A stretch of DNA of 25,610 nucleotides from Enterobacteriaceae bacterium UBA2655 (GCA_002359495.1 DENB01000015.1:1-25610); one strand, 5' to 3'. Positions 16,874 to 25,610 are shown, numbered from the stretch's first letter. Numbers and translations are program-made. The notes: generated by a model not told the origin, from the sequence alone.

Positions 16874-18541
16874 TCAGAACGACTGCCAGTTTTCTTCGGC
16901 TTCCGCGGCAAGCAGCAGCGGCTTTTCGCGCTTCGCGCTTATTGCCAGTTTCTTGAGCGGAGTTACCGTCGACGCGGCGGCGACATGCAGCTGGAATACC
17001 GCTACGGCCTCGTTAAGACGCCTCGCCTGCTCTTCCAGTAGCGCGGCGGCCGATGAAGATTCCTGCACCAGCGCGGCGTTTTGCTGCGTAACGCGGTCCA
17101 GTTCCGACACCGCGACGCCTACCTGCGTAATGCCACGACTCTGCTCGTCGGAAGCGGCGGAAATCTCATCCATGATGTCGCGCACTTGCTGAACGGATTT
17201 CATGATCCCCTGCATCGACTCTTCAGCCGCTACCGCCAGTTTCGATCCATTGCTGACGCGTACCGTTGACTCTTCAATCAATCCTTTGATGTCTTTCGCC
17301 GCTACCGCGCTGCGCTGCGCCAGACTGCGCACTTCGCCGGCCACCACTGCGAAACCGCGGCCATTTTCGCCGGCGCGCGCCGCTTCAACCGCCGCGTTCA
17401 GCGCCAGAATATTGGTCTGAAAGGCGATGCTTTCGATAACCCCGGTAATTTCGCCGATCTTCTTCGAGCTTTCCTCGATGCCGTACATGGTTTTGATTAC
17501 GCCGTCGACAATGTCGCCGCCGTTTTCTGCGGTTTCCGCAGCGGAGGTCGCCAGCTTCGCCGCCTGATGCGCATTGCTGGCATTATGTTTCACCGTTGCG
17601 GTGATCTGCTCCATGCTAGCCGCCGTCTGCTCCAGCGACGCCGCCTGCTGCTCGGTGCGCGCAGAAAGGTCGGTATTGCCGATGGCGATTTCGCTTACGC
17701 CGGTGAGGATGGTATCCGCCCCGCCGCGCACGTTGCCTACGGTGCGGATCAACGAAGCCTGCATGCGCGCCAGGCCAGTTTGCAGTCGTCCCATCTCGGT
17801 GCGGCTGCCGGCATTTTGCGCGATTTGTTGCGTCAGGTCGCCATTTTCAATGCTGTCGATATTTTCCAGCGCCTGATTCAGCGGCTTCAACAGCACGCGC
17901 GATATCACCATCCAGCAAAGCGCAATGGCCGCCACCAGCAGCAGCAGAATGCCGCACAGCAACCAAAACATGCTGCTGAACGTTGCGTTACTGTCGGCGG
18001 CGGTCTGCTTCGCCAGCTGATTCGCCGCGGCGCGCCAGCGATCGTAATCTATCGCCATCGCCTGCTGTTTCGGCGCCGCATTGATGGCAAAAAGGCCGTC
18101 CATATCGCGCTTATCGGCGACCGCCATCAGCTGGTTCAGGGTGTCATAATAGGCCTGATAATTCTGTATCAGCCTGGCGGTTAACTGAGGATCCAGGCCG
18201 GGAATGGGCGCGCCCTGGCGAAAAAGCCGAAACTGGTCGGCGGCGATTTTCAACTGCTCGCGCCCGTGCGTCACCATACCTTCAACCTTGCCGCTGTTCT
18301 GCCCCTCTTTCAACAGCCAGAGCACCACACGGTTGGCGTCGGAGCGGGTGGCGTTCAGCGCATACCATGAGTTGGTCAGCGCATCGACCTTATCGCTGGA
18401 GGCGCTGGCGCTGCTGAAGTTGTCCCGATCGTTGCTGAGCGAATGGAGAAACAATCCGCCAGAGACCAGCTGTAACACGCCAAACAAAATGATGCTTAGC
18501 AGTAAAAATGTCGACGTTTTGATACGACTGAAAACAGACAT
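16874..18541 (-). CDS. Methyl-accepting chemotaxis protein
   Basis: An inner-membrane chemoreceptor, 555 aa, of the enteric Tsr/Tar type. TM1 is about 10-32, the periplasmic four-helix ligand domain about 33-190, TM2 about 191-213, and HAMP about 214-268. A methylation helix ([17 protein letters not shown]) and the highly conserved hairpin tip ([20 protein letters not shown]) follow. The last five residues are NWQSF, the NWxxF tether for CheR/CheB, so it should be a high-abundance-type receptor that can recruit them itself. The ligand is unknown. The periplasmic domain does not let me assign serine or aspartate. A sigma-28 promoter and CRP box lie upstream. Confidence 0.95.
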   Translation of the reverse strand: MSVFSRIKTSTFLLLSIILFGVLQLVSGGLFLHSLSNDRDNFSSASASSDKVDALTNSWYALNATRSDANRVVLWLLKEGQNSGKVEGMVTHGREQLKIAADQFRLFRQGAPIPGLDPQLTARLIQNYQAYYDTLNQLMAVADKRDMDGLFAINAAPKQQAMAIDYDRWRAAANQLAKQTAADSNATFSSMFWLLCGILLLLVAAIALCWMVISRVLLKPLNQALENIDSIENGDLTQQIAQNAGSRTEMGRLQTGLARMQASLIRTVGNVRGGADTILTGVSEIAIGNTDLSARTEQQAASLEQTAASMEQITATVKHNASNAHQAAKLATSAAETAENGGDIVDGVIKTMYGIEESSKKIGEITGVIESIAFQTNILALNAAVEAARAGENGRGFAVVAGEVRSLAQRSAVAAKDIKGLIEESTVRVSNGSKLAVAAEESMQGIMKSVQQVRDIMDEISAASDEQSRGITQVGVAVSELDRVTQQNAALVQESSSAAALLEEQARRLNEAVAVFQLHVAAASTVTPLKKLAISAKREKPLLLAAEAEENWQSF

Positions 18542-18556
18542 AACTAACCCTTGTAA

Positions 18557-18572
18557 TGTGATTCACATCACA
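18557..18572. promoter_or_regulatory. Consensus CRP-cAMP site
   Basis: TGTGATTCACATCACA: both CRP half-sites, TGTGA and TCACA, are perfect with a 6-base spacer, and flanking AA/TT extend the dyad. It lies between the sigma-28 -10 element and the receptor start codon, covering the expected transcription start. Confidence 0.75.
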
Positions 18573-18573
18573 T

Positions 18574-18600
18574 TAATCGGCCACTTTACCGGTAACATTA
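18574..18600 (-). promoter_or_regulatory. Sigma-28 (FliA) promoter of the chemoreceptor
   Basis: On the minus strand, -35 TAATGTTA (18593-18600), exactly 11 bases, then -10 GCCGATTA (18574-18581). Against the enteric consensus TAAAGTTT-N11-GCCGATAA this is 6/8 and 7/8. It places the receptor in the late flagellar regulon. Confidence 0.75.
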
Positions 18601-18701
18601 GTGAGTTAGCGCCAAAAAATAATGTGTTTTGGCTTTTTATCGCGGTTGATTCTGAGCAAAATCGTACGGCTTCCCGCTGTGCTTAATAAATAACCTTAAT
18701 C

Positions 18702-18813
18702 TATACTTTTTTGGCTATCCATCCTGCGTGCAAACTTTATCCCGTTGAGCTTCAAGGTTTTACTGTCAGGCTAATTTTTCTTATCCAAAGCCGCGCTGAT
18801 GCGGGGTTTTTTT
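18702..18813 (+). ncRNA. Candidate small RNA or leader transcript
   Basis: A TATACT (18702-18707, weak -35) is followed about 85 bases on by CCGC-GCTGAT-GCGG and a run of seven or more T (18791-18813). No reading frame fits between them. A transcript of about 100 bases ending here would look like a free-standing small RNA. It could also be the first terminated leader of the PTS gene. No match to a known small RNA was recognised. Confidence 0.35.
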
Positions 18814-18831
18814 ATGCCGGTTATCCAGCGA

Positions 18832-18948
18832 AAAGCCGTTATGCGTGACGGCTTTCCGGTGCGTTTCGGCGCCCGTGCGCGCTCTGTTGCGCAACATCCA
18901 AATAACAATGTTGATTTTGCCCCGGCAGTGATGCGCGGGGCTTTTTTT
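18832..18948 (+). terminator. Structured stretch ending in a strong terminator
   Basis: AAAGCCGT/ACGGCTTT (18832-18839 with 18848-18855) is a perfect 8-bp stem. GTTGCGCAAC and an AACAT/ATGTT pair follow. Then GCCCCG (18919-18924) and CGGGGC (18936-18941) run into seven T. This is the second terminator-like signal in 140 bases with no gene before it, lying about 160 bases upstream of the PTS gene. Confidence 0.6.
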
Positions 18949-19072
18949 GCCCTTTTCCACAGCCCTGCCAGGATTTACGGGTTGATTTTCCCTTTCGTTT
19001 TCAGGACCAGCGTGTTTCTTTTCTCTGTTTTTTCAGCCATCTAAAAAGTGCGACAGGTAACACAGTTCTTTG

Positions 19073-19086
19073 TGAAACCGGTTTCT
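19073..19086. promoter_or_regulatory. LacI-family (AscG-type) operator
   Basis: TGAAACCGGTTTCT: a perfect 12-bp palindrome GAAACCGGTTTC with the central CG of GalR/LacI sites, 22 bases before the PTS start codon. From memory, E. coli AscG binds TGAAACCGGTTTCA, 13 of 14 identical. The LacI-family gene downstream resembles AscG, so it is the expected ligand-controlled repressor. Confidence 0.75.
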
Positions 19087-19089
19087 TAA

Positions 19090-20997
<1,908 letters not shown>

Positions 20998-21082
20998 CCG
21001 TTACGCCGACAGGCCCTTAACCAGGCTTTTTTATGGAATTTAACGTCTGTCATGATGAGAATAAGCTCGCCGCGATATCGGG

Positions 21083-21088
21083 TATAAT
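21083..21088 (+). promoter_or_regulatory. Likely -10 element of the LacI-family gene
   Basis: A consensus TATAAT 63 bases before the start codon, with no convincing -35. It suggests the repressor gene also has its own promoter beyond read-through from the PTS gene. Confidence 0.4.
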
Positions 21089-21151
21089 GGCGCGTTTCCG
21101 CAGATTCCGGCAGACAGCCGTTTTGACAGGGTTCCATAGAGCGAGGATGTA

Positions 21152-22147
21152 ATGGTTACAATGCTTGATGTTGCACGATGCGCCGGCGTATCCAAATCTA
21201 CGGTGTCCCGTGTCTTAAACGGTAAAAACATCGTCCGGGAGGAGATCAAAGCGCTGGTTTATAAAGCTATAGAGGAGACCGGCTATCGCCCCAACCTGCT
21301 GGCGCAGCAGCTCGCCACCCAGAAAACCAACATGATCGGCCTGGTGATCACCAACGATGTTTATAACGGGCCGTTTTTCTCCACGCTGGTTTATAACGCC
21401 GCAAAGTTTTGTGAAGAGCAGGATCGCCGCCTGATTTTCGCCGACGGCAAAAATTCCGCTGAAGATGAAATCAACGCGATTGACTTTCTGGTCCGCATGA
21501 AATGCGCCGGAATAATGGTTTATCCGCGCCATATGAGCGTGACGCAGTTAGAAAAGATTGTCGCCGACAGCCCGGTTCCGGTCATTATCCTTAACCATAA
21601 GCTGACGCAACATCGCGACCGCGCCATCTGTATCGATCATTACCATGGCGCTGAGATGATGATGAATTATCTGTTCAGCCAGGGGCATAAAAGGATCGCC
21701 TATATCAGCGGCAAGATGCCCGCCCCCAGCAACTCGGCTCGCCAGCAGGCCTGGCAGGATAAATTACAAAGCCAGGGGCAACAGGATTATGAAACGCTGC
21801 TCGCGCACGGAAACTGGAGCATGGAGAGCGGCTATCAGGCGGCGCGGGAGTTGATCGACAGGAAAGAGGCTTTTACCGCGATCCTGGCGGGCAACGACGA
21901 TATGGCGCTGGGCGCGATAAAAGCGCTGAAGGATATGAAGCTGGCGGTGCCGGAGACGATTTCCGTTGCCGGTTTCGATAACGCCAAAACGGGACACTAT
22001 TTTTCACCGGCGCTGACGACGCTCGATACGCCGCTTGATCAGATGGTGAAGCGCGCGGTGGAGATTATCCTCGACCTGCCGCGCGACGCGGCTTATTCCA
22101 CCCTATCCGGCACGCTGGTAGTGCGGGAATCGGTGAGTAAGCGGTGA
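21152..22147 (+). CDS. LacI-family repressor, AscG-like
   Basis: A 331-aa DNA-binding repressor. The helix-turn-helix and hinge helix are at the N-terminus (MLDVARCAGVSKSTVSRVLN, then GYRPNLLAQQLA). The periplasmic-binding-type sugar domain begins at about 60 (IGLVITNDVYNGPFFS) and includes FADGKNSAEDE and the ILAGNDDMALGA and VAGFDN motifs. It matches E. coli AscG through much of its length. A GAGGA lies before the ATG. It most likely controls the PTS gene through the operator at 19073-19086, with the PTS sugar phosphate or sugar as inducer. It converges on the antitoxin gene. Confidence 0.92.
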   Translation: MVTMLDVARCAGVSKSTVSRVLNGKNIVREEIKALVYKAIEETGYRPNLLAQQLATQKTNMIGLVITNDVYNGPFFSTLVYNAAKFCEEQDRRLIFADGKNSAEDEINAIDFLVRMKCAGIMVYPRHMSVTQLEKIVADSPVPVIILNHKLTQHRDRAICIDHYHGAEMMMNYLFSQGHKRIAYISGKMPAPSNSARQQAWQDKLQSQGQQDYETLLAHGNWSMESGYQAARELIDRKEAFTAILAGNDDMALGAIKALKDMKLAVPETISVAGFDNAKTGHYFSPALTTLDTPLDQMVKRAVEIILDLPRDAAYSTLSGTLVVRESVSKR

Positions 22148-22182
22148 TGGGGGGCGGCCCGGAGAGCCAGCTACCTGCGCCG

Positions 22183-22566
22183 CTACGCCGCCTCATGAGC
22201 AAATTTATTGATAAAATCTTGCTTAACCTTGATATCGAAATCGGTAAAAACCGCCACGGGTTTAACACTAAGCCCTTGCTTTTCCAGCCGGACAAGCCCA
22301 AGTGAGTTAAGCGTTTTAAGCGTAACAGAAAGATTGCTCTTCTTGCGTCCGGCAAGTTCAGCCAGTTCCGTCATCGTTTCAGGTTTTTGCTTATCCATCA
22401 GACGTAACAAGGCTATATTTCTGTTGTTGAGGATCTGAGCCAGCGCGTTCAACGATGTAAACCACACCTTCGGTTCTCCTGGCTGCGGCTTATGTTCTCC
22501 CTTAACGATTGCAAGCATTCTTCTGCGGATATGCTCTTCAGGCATGACGCCAATAAGTGCTTTCAT
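22183..22566 (-). CDS. HTH antitoxin-like protein (TumA / HVO_A0114 family)
   Basis: A 127-aa DNA-binding protein. The middle EPKVWFTSLNALAQIL and the winged helix (TELAELAGRKKSNLSVTLKT, then LGLVRLE) match the HVO_A0114-type regulators that act as antitoxins to TumE-type (DUF6516) toxins. The ATG at 22566 follows GAGG by 8 bases and lies 4 bases after the stop of the toxin remnant. An upstream in-frame start at 22596 would overlap the toxin coding end and is less likely. The toxin is broken, so this is an orphan antitoxin. The AT-rich make-up differs from the neighbours and suggests transfer. Confidence 0.8.
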   Translation of the reverse strand: MKALIGVMPEEHIRRRMLAIVKGEHKPQPGEPKVWFTSLNALAQILNNRNIALLRLMDKQKPETMTELAELAGRKKSNLSVTLKTLNSLGLVRLEKQGLSVKPVAVFTDFDIKVKQDFINKFAHEAA

Positions 22567-22570
22567 TTGC

Positions 22571-22804
22571 TTAACCTCGTTTTTCTCTTTCCGCAATCAC
22601 TTCATCAATTTTTGTGAAAAAATCATTGAGCAGCTGCGCTGCTGATACAAACTCATACGGATAACCTTAATCAGCCGGGTTTCTGTGCATATGGTCGAAG
22701 ACCAGCCTTCCGGTGAACTTCGCTTTCTTGGGCGGCTTAATGCCATGTAGCAATGCTTCCAATCGGAACAAGAACGCAATAGGTGACCCTGGACCAAACT
22801 GGAC
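22571..22804 (-). pseudogene. TumE-like toxin remnant
   Basis: On the minus strand a frame from 22804 to the stop at 22571 gives a C-terminus that starts GYPYEFVSAAQLLNDFFTKI and ends DEVIAEREKRG. It is preceded by RLVFDHMHRNPAD and then an in-frame TAA at 22667-22669. The DHxH...PYxFVSxxQLxxDF pattern is that of TumE-family (DUF6516) toxins. One base change (AAA to TAA) would explain the stop. The usual N-terminal half is not found upstream: the frame closes at a TAG at 22805. Toxin-first order next to the TumA-like gene agrees. The product should be dead. Confidence 0.7.
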
Positions 22805-22805
22805 C
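22789..22805. repeat. Short tandem repeat at the island edge
   Basis: CTGGACC-AAA-CTGGACC, two identical 7-base units 10 bp apart, at the upstream edge of the toxin remnant. It could be an operator pair of the lost toxin-antitoxin promoter or a deletion scar. Confidence 0.4.
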
Positions 22806-22874
22806 TAAAATAAGTGTTATGCTTTGAAATTAAAGGAAAAAGCAAACTAGAAAGGATATTGACAGAAGAAAAGA

Positions 22875-22951
22875 TGGCACGCCCTACAGGATTCGAACCT
22901 GTGACCTACGGCTTAGAAGGCCGGTGCTCTATCCAGCTGAGCTAAGGGCGC
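22875..22951 (-). tRNA. argU: tRNA-Arg (TCT)
   Basis: A 77-nt tRNA with encoded CCA. The acceptor stem is GCGCCCT with AGGGCGT (a G-T closing pair), discriminator G. The D-arm TAGCTCAGCTGGATAGAGCA, anticodon loop CTTCTAA (anticodon TCT) and T-arm with GGTTCGAATCC are all standard. It reads the rare AGA codon. In E. coli the same tRNA lies near folD and is the attachment site of a prophage, which fits the accessory remnants at its 3' side here. Confidence 0.97.
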
Positions 22952-22966
22952 ATGAGAATTGCGTGA

Positions 22967-22994
22967 ATTATACGGCCAGGGTCTGATGAGTCAA
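22967..22994 (-). promoter_or_regulatory. tRNA-Arg promoter
   Basis: On the minus strand: TTGACT (22989-22994), 16-base spacer, TATAAT (22967-22972), 15 bases before the mature 5' end. This is a near-consensus strong promoter as expected for a tRNA. Confidence 0.85.
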
Positions 22995-22997
22995 CGA

Positions 22998-23100
22998 TTT
23001 TGCTGTCAATCCCGTATGGTTGCCGAAGTTTCAGACAACCTGACTCATTTAATCTGCGGTTACACTGCCTGTTCCTGACAAATTACCTCTCTTTTCCGCC
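22998..23100. repeat. Duplicated intergenic element, copy 1
   Basis: The core 23016-23041 matches 24958-24983 at 25 of 26 positions. Weaker similarity extends on both sides to about 100 bases, including CTGACAAA near the right end. The core holds an imperfect dyad, GGTTG..GAA..TTC...CAACC. This copy abuts the tRNA-Arg promoter. Confidence 0.7.
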
Positions 23101-23280
23101 GTAACACAACCCTCAACGCCCTTTTTCACACGCTGAATCACATCACTGCGGGTAACCCAAAGCACAGCCAACCAGCCAAAACCACAAACAATAAAATCGA
23201 CAAGAAAAAGTCAGGAAAACCAGAAATCAAAACAGTTACAACGGCTTACCCCATCCAAAAACCTTACCCACTCCCCAAAC
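23101..23280. other. C/A-rich intergenic stretch, no gene seen
   Basis: About 180 bases with very few G and T on the plus strand, between the repeat copy and the rcnB2 terminator. No reading frame, hairpin or promoter can be supported. The skewed base use is the only notable property. Confidence 0.5.
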
Positions 23281-23309
23281 AAAACGGGCGGCCCATGCCG
23301 CCCGTTTTT
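23281..23309. terminator. Terminator of rcnB2
   Basis: AAAACGGGCGGC, loop CCAT, GCCGCCCGTTTT, then a further T. It is a perfect 12-bp stem. On the minus strand, in the direction of rcnB2, the stem ends in TTTTGTTT. It works in both directions. Confidence 0.85.
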
Positions 23310-23324
23310 CCTCACTTACCGCTG

Positions 23325-23786
23325 TTAATGAAACGCGCCGTTGAGAATCAGCGAGGTAATCACGCCTGTCGCAGCGGCGATCAGCACGTAGTTACCGTTG
23401 ATATAAGACCAGTATTCGCCGCGCGGTGGCGCCGGCAGGTGGCGTTCGCGCCAGTTATCGACCCGGTAATGCGGGCCGCGATACTGATGCGGCACCGGAT
23501 GGCCGCGGCGGAAATCCTGGCCGTTCCAGGCAAAATGATCGCGACCACCGCCCCGATGCTCGTCATAACGCGGGCCGCCCACGTGATGAACGCCGCCCGG
23601 TCCCGGTCCATGGTCGGGACCATGCCCTTGCGGACCGCGACCGTGATCGTCATGGCGGTCGCCGCCGCCATGCTGCTGCCAGCGCGGGCCGTTATGGTCG
23701 CCCGGGCCATCCGCCCAGGAGACGCCGGAAAAGAGCGTGCTGCATGCAATAAGCGAAGCGATTAGAGTTAATGTTGTTTTTTTCAT
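23325..23786 (-). CDS. RcnB-family periplasmic protein, copy 2 (His/Gly-rich)
   Basis: A 153-aa exported paralogue of the protein at 15736-16170. The signal peptide MKKTTLTLIASLIACSTLF...SWA is cut at about 25. Residues about 28-85 are a low-complexity H, G, D, R and P region with more than a dozen histidines, a likely metal-binding arm. The C-terminal domain, HFAWNGQDFRRGH, YRVDNWRERHLPAPPRGEYW and INGNYVLIAAATGVI, is nearly the same as in copy 1. A GGAGG precedes the ATG. Metal homeostasis is inferred from family and composition. L-I-A-C15 could also be read as a lipobox. Confidence 0.87.
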   Translation of the reverse strand: MKKTTLTLIASLIACSTLFSGVSWADGPGDHNGPRWQQHGGGDRHDDHGRGPQGHGPDHGPGPGGVHHVGGPRYDEHRGGGRDHFAWNGQDFRRGHPVPHQYRGPHYRVDNWRERHLPAPPRGEYWSYINGNYVLIAAATGVITSLILNGAFH

Positions 23787-23857
23787 GGTGCGACCTCCAG
23801 TAAAACGACGTACGCCGTTGCTAAGTACTATCGTCTAAATGGCGGCATGAATGCATC

Positions 23858-23918
23858 TCTAAAACTCTTAAAAAACGGTAACTTACAAGACATTACTTCG
23901 GGTTAGCGTTTTCTTAAC
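23858..23918 (-). promoter_or_regulatory. Upstream control region of rcnB2 with phased half-sites
   Basis: On the minus strand: GTTAAG (23913-23918), GCTAAC (23902-23907), GTAATG (23891-23896) and GTAAGT (23881-23886), spaced 11, 11 and 10 bp as before rcnB1. A TTTAGA (23858-23863) then matches the TTTGGA -35 candidate of rcnB1 at the same distance. Outside these sites the two upstream regions are only partly alike, so the sites look selected. Confidence 0.6.
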
Positions 23919-24017
23919 GTTTGGGATGCAATTTAAAATAAACGGTGCGAATAAGGAGAAAAAATGGAGGCGCCAGCCGGGATGACCGGCGCAGCGGAAT
24001 GCGGGCCGGCATGAATT

Positions 24018-24737
24018 TTACGCAGTCGGCGGGCGAAGCGCGGTCGGGTCGAGACGCTGCGCCAGTTCTTCCAGCTCCAGCGCGGCGTAGCGGTAGCCCT
24101 GAAGTCCATACACCGGTATATCCGCCAGCGTCGCCCGATCCTCGTCGTCCTCCACGCCCACCACGATGATCAGCGGGCAGTAGCGCCGAATATTGTTCAT
24201 CAGCACCGGGAAGATGGTTTTATCCTTCTGCTCCCAGAAAAAGCGCTTGTCGATTTTTACCGCCTCAAACAGGCCGGTATAAAGCGCCTCAAGATTGGCG
24301 AAACCGGTGCCGAGGTCGCCGAGAAAGAAGCGCATGCCGCACGCTTTTAACTGCTGTAGCGTCTGTTTCGCCACATGGTCGTTCAGGAAATCGATATTTT
24401 CAGAGACTTCTAAGCGCATTACGCCGGATGCGCCGAACCGCTGGCGCAGCTGTTCGTCCTCCTGCAATAGCTGCACCATGTCGCGATCGATATTGACGCT
24501 GACAAACAGCTGTCGCCGCTCGAGCAGCGCCACGAACGGCGACAGCGCGTCGATCTGTTCCCACAGAAACGCCCGCTTCTCCTCATAACGCATATTTTCA
24601 ATCACCATCCAGGCGTTACGGGGTTTGCCCGCCTCAGAGGTGTAACGCGTTAAGAGTTCAAATCCGACCCAGTCAGCGGATTGCGAGACTACCGGTTCCA
24701 GCACAAATTTTTTGTTCAGCGTCGAAGCTAAAGTCAT
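24018..24737 (-). CDS. Degenerate EAL-domain protein, YdiV-like
   Basis: A single-domain cytosolic EAL protein, 239 aa from the ATG at 24737 (GAGG 5 bases upstream). A GTG two codons earlier has no ribosome binding site. EAL is ELL (27-29). N82, E110 (LEVSE), D141 and K161 (VKIDK) are kept. The DDFG motif is GDLG, losing the first Asp, and EGVE is VGVE, losing the first Glu. Cyclic-di-GMP cleavage is therefore doubtful. Length and segment order (VGFELLTRYTSEAG, FLGDLGTG, YGLQGY) resemble YdiV, which binds FlhD and blocks flagellar genes. A regulatory role is inferred. Confidence 0.8.
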   Translation of the reverse strand: MTLASTLNKKFVLEPVVSQSADWVGFELLTRYTSEAGKPRNAWMVIENMRYEEKRAFLWEQIDALSPFVALLERRQLFVSVNIDRDMVQLLQEDEQLRQRFGASGVMRLEVSENIDFLNDHVAKQTLQQLKACGMRFFLGDLGTGFANLEALYTGLFEAVKIDKRFFWEQKDKTIFPVLMNNIRRYCPLIIVVGVEDDEDRATLADIPVYGLQGYRYAALELEELAQRLDPTALRPPTA

Positions 24738-24940
24738 AAACACCTCGGGCCAGGCCCATAAGGCAGCGTTGAATAACCTTCAGTTATTTCGAAGACCGTT
24801 CAGCCGACGCGCTGCCTGTTCAAGGGTACAGCGAACAAAAATCATGACCAGCGGCTCAGAAGGCCGTAGATCAATCTGGCCATACCCAGAATAAGACAAA
24901 GTTATGACAATTATAGATAACAACCTGCCAGGCCTCTGAA
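24738..24940. other. Upstream region of the EAL gene
   Basis: No gene is seen. It should contain the minus-strand promoter of the EAL gene. An ATTATA at 24910-24915 and CCAGG..CTGA near 24928-24939 echo the tRNA-Arg promoter side of repeat copy 1, which hints that the duplication reaches this far. Confidence 0.4.
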
Positions 24941-25042
24941 TTTGCCTTTTGTGCCGCATGGTTGCTGAAGTTTCAGACAACCTTGTCGATTCAATGCCTG
25001 ACAGCGCGTTGCGCTTCTGACAAAATACTCCCCTTCCCCCGA
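24941..25042. repeat. Duplicated intergenic element, copy 2
   Basis: Second copy of the element at 22998-23100, same orientation, with the 26-base core at 24958-24983. It ends 28 bases before folD, so it probably carries the folD promoter or an operator. Confidence 0.7.
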
Positions 25043-25070
25043 TCAACCCAATACGTGGATTTCCTCTCTG

Positions 25071-25610
25071 ATGGCAGCAAAAATTATTGACGGTAAAACG
25101 ATTGCGCAGCAGGTGCGCCTTGAAGTTGCGGAAAAAGTGAAGCAGCGTCTGGCGGCCGGTAAACGCGCGCCCGGACTGGCAGTCGTTTTGGTCGGCGAAA
25201 ACCCCGCTTCGCAGATTTATGTCGGCAGCAAACGTCGCGCCTGTGAAGAGGTGGGCTTTGTCTCCCGCTCTTACGATCTTCCTGCTACCACCAGCGAAGC
25301 CGACCTGCTACAGCTGATCGACGATCTGAATAACGATACGGAAATTGACGGCATTCTGGTGCAGCTGCCGTTGCCGGCAGGCATCGACAACGTCAAGGTG
25401 CTGGAGCGCATCGTGCCGGACAAAGATGTCGACGGTTTCCACCCCTACAACGTGGGCCGCCTTTGCCAACGCGCGCCGAAACTGCGTCCCTGTACGCCGC
25501 GCGGCATCGTGACCCTGCTGGAGCGCTACAATATCGATACCTTCGGTCTGAACGCCGTTGTGGTCGGTGCCTCCAATATCGTGGGCCGTCCGATGAGCAT
25601 GGAGCTGCTG
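25071..25610 (+). CDS. folD: Methylenetetrahydrofolate dehydrogenase/cyclohydrolase, 5' part
   Basis: A bifunctional cytosolic enzyme that interconverts 5,10-methylene- and 10-formyl-tetrahydrofolate using NADP. The first 180 codons are in the window and the gene runs off the right end. The frame is nearly identical to E. coli FolD. Catalytic Y50 and K54 ([14 protein letters not shown]), Q98 (VQLPLP) and D121 ([10 protein letters not shown]) are present, and the nucleotide-binding GASNIVGRP begins just before the edge. The start gives the standard [15 protein letters not shown]. Its ribosome binding site is weak. Confidence 0.97.
   Translation, partial: MAAKIIDGKTIAQQVRLEVAEKVKQRLAAGKRAPGLAVVLVGENPASQIYVGSKRRACEEVGFVSRSYDLPATTSEADLLQLIDDLNNDTEIDGILVQLPLPAGIDNVKVLERIVPDKDVDGFHPYNVGRLCQRAPKLRPCTPRGIVTLLERYNIDTFGLNAVVVGASNIVGRPMSMELL

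Noticed and set aside
17567..18184. 205-codon open frame antisense to the chemoreceptor
   Set aside because: Arg/His-rich shadow frame over a well-defined receptor.
18799..19044. 81-codon plus-strand frame before the PTS gene
   Set aside because: It starts inside a terminator hairpin and runs through several inverted repeats and a second terminator, so it is not a credible gene.
19049..19072. Possible CRP site (GTGCGACAGGTAACAC) before the PTS gene
   Set aside because: The half-sites are too far apart: 10 bases between GTG and CAC where CRP needs 8.
22875..22951. Attachment-site duplication of the tRNA-Arg 3' end
   Set aside because: No second copy of the tRNA 3' sequence was found in the window and no integrase gene is present, so a bounded integrated element cannot be claimed.
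23325..23786. rcnB2 product as a lipoprotein (LIAC lipobox at residue 15)
   Set aside because: The hydrophobic core continues past the Cys to a better A-type cleavage site near residue 25, so ordinary signal peptidase cleavage is preferred for both paralogues.

Overview
This is a chromosomal stretch from an enteric gamma-proteobacterium. The orthologues of dacA, ybeD, lipB, lipA, tatE, ybeM, cspE, yohP, ybiC (hcxB), ybiV and folD and an Arg-TCT tRNA are all close to their E. coli relatives. The fairly GC-rich genes, the missing LysR gene between lipB and lipA, and the accessory mix fit Erwiniaceae (Pantoea, Erwinia or Mixta type). That family assignment is inference.

Layout. 1-3.6 kb: dacA-ybeD-lipB-lipA on the plus strand (peptidoglycan carboxypeptidase, then octanoyl transfer and lipoyl synthesis), convergent with tatE. 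3.9-10.3 kb: an accessory divergon inside the conserved tatE-ybeM-cspE neighbourhood. A MocR-type regulator faces a five-gene operon in which genes often overlap: a cytosolic decarboxylase-like or binding-fold protein, ybeM-type amidase, secreted binding protein, permease and ATPase. A GNAT acetyltransferase closes the block. 10.4-12.4 kb: small genes, namely a new 32-aa membrane peptide, cspE, a 62-aa zinc-ribbon protein, the 27-aa yohP and an unknown 81-aa protein. 12.4-15.7 kb: hcxB plus an iron-type alcohol dehydrogenase, then a Cof-type phosphatase. 15.7-18.6 kb: an RcnB-family periplasmic protein and a chemoreceptor with a sigma-28 promoter overlapped by a CRP box. 18.6-22.2 kb: a structured non-coding stretch, an AscG-type operator, a beta-glucoside-type PTS permease and its LacI-family regulator. 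22.2-25.1 kb: an orphan TumA-like antitoxin with a broken TumE-like toxin at the 3' side of tRNA-Arg, a second RcnB paralogue, a degenerate EAL protein and a duplicated intergenic element. folD starts at 25,071 and runs off the end.

How it works together. The 4-10 kb divergon looks like a self-contained uptake and processing system for an unidentified amino-acid-like or amide compound, built around the housekeeping amidase gene ybeM. The two rcnB paralogues share a row of phased half-sites upstream, so they probably answer to the same response regulator. The segment next to tRNA-Arg shows insertion and decay: a broken toxin and a diverged direct repeat on both sides of the rcnB2/EAL segment. 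I see no CRISPR array, insertion sequence, rRNA or prophage genes.
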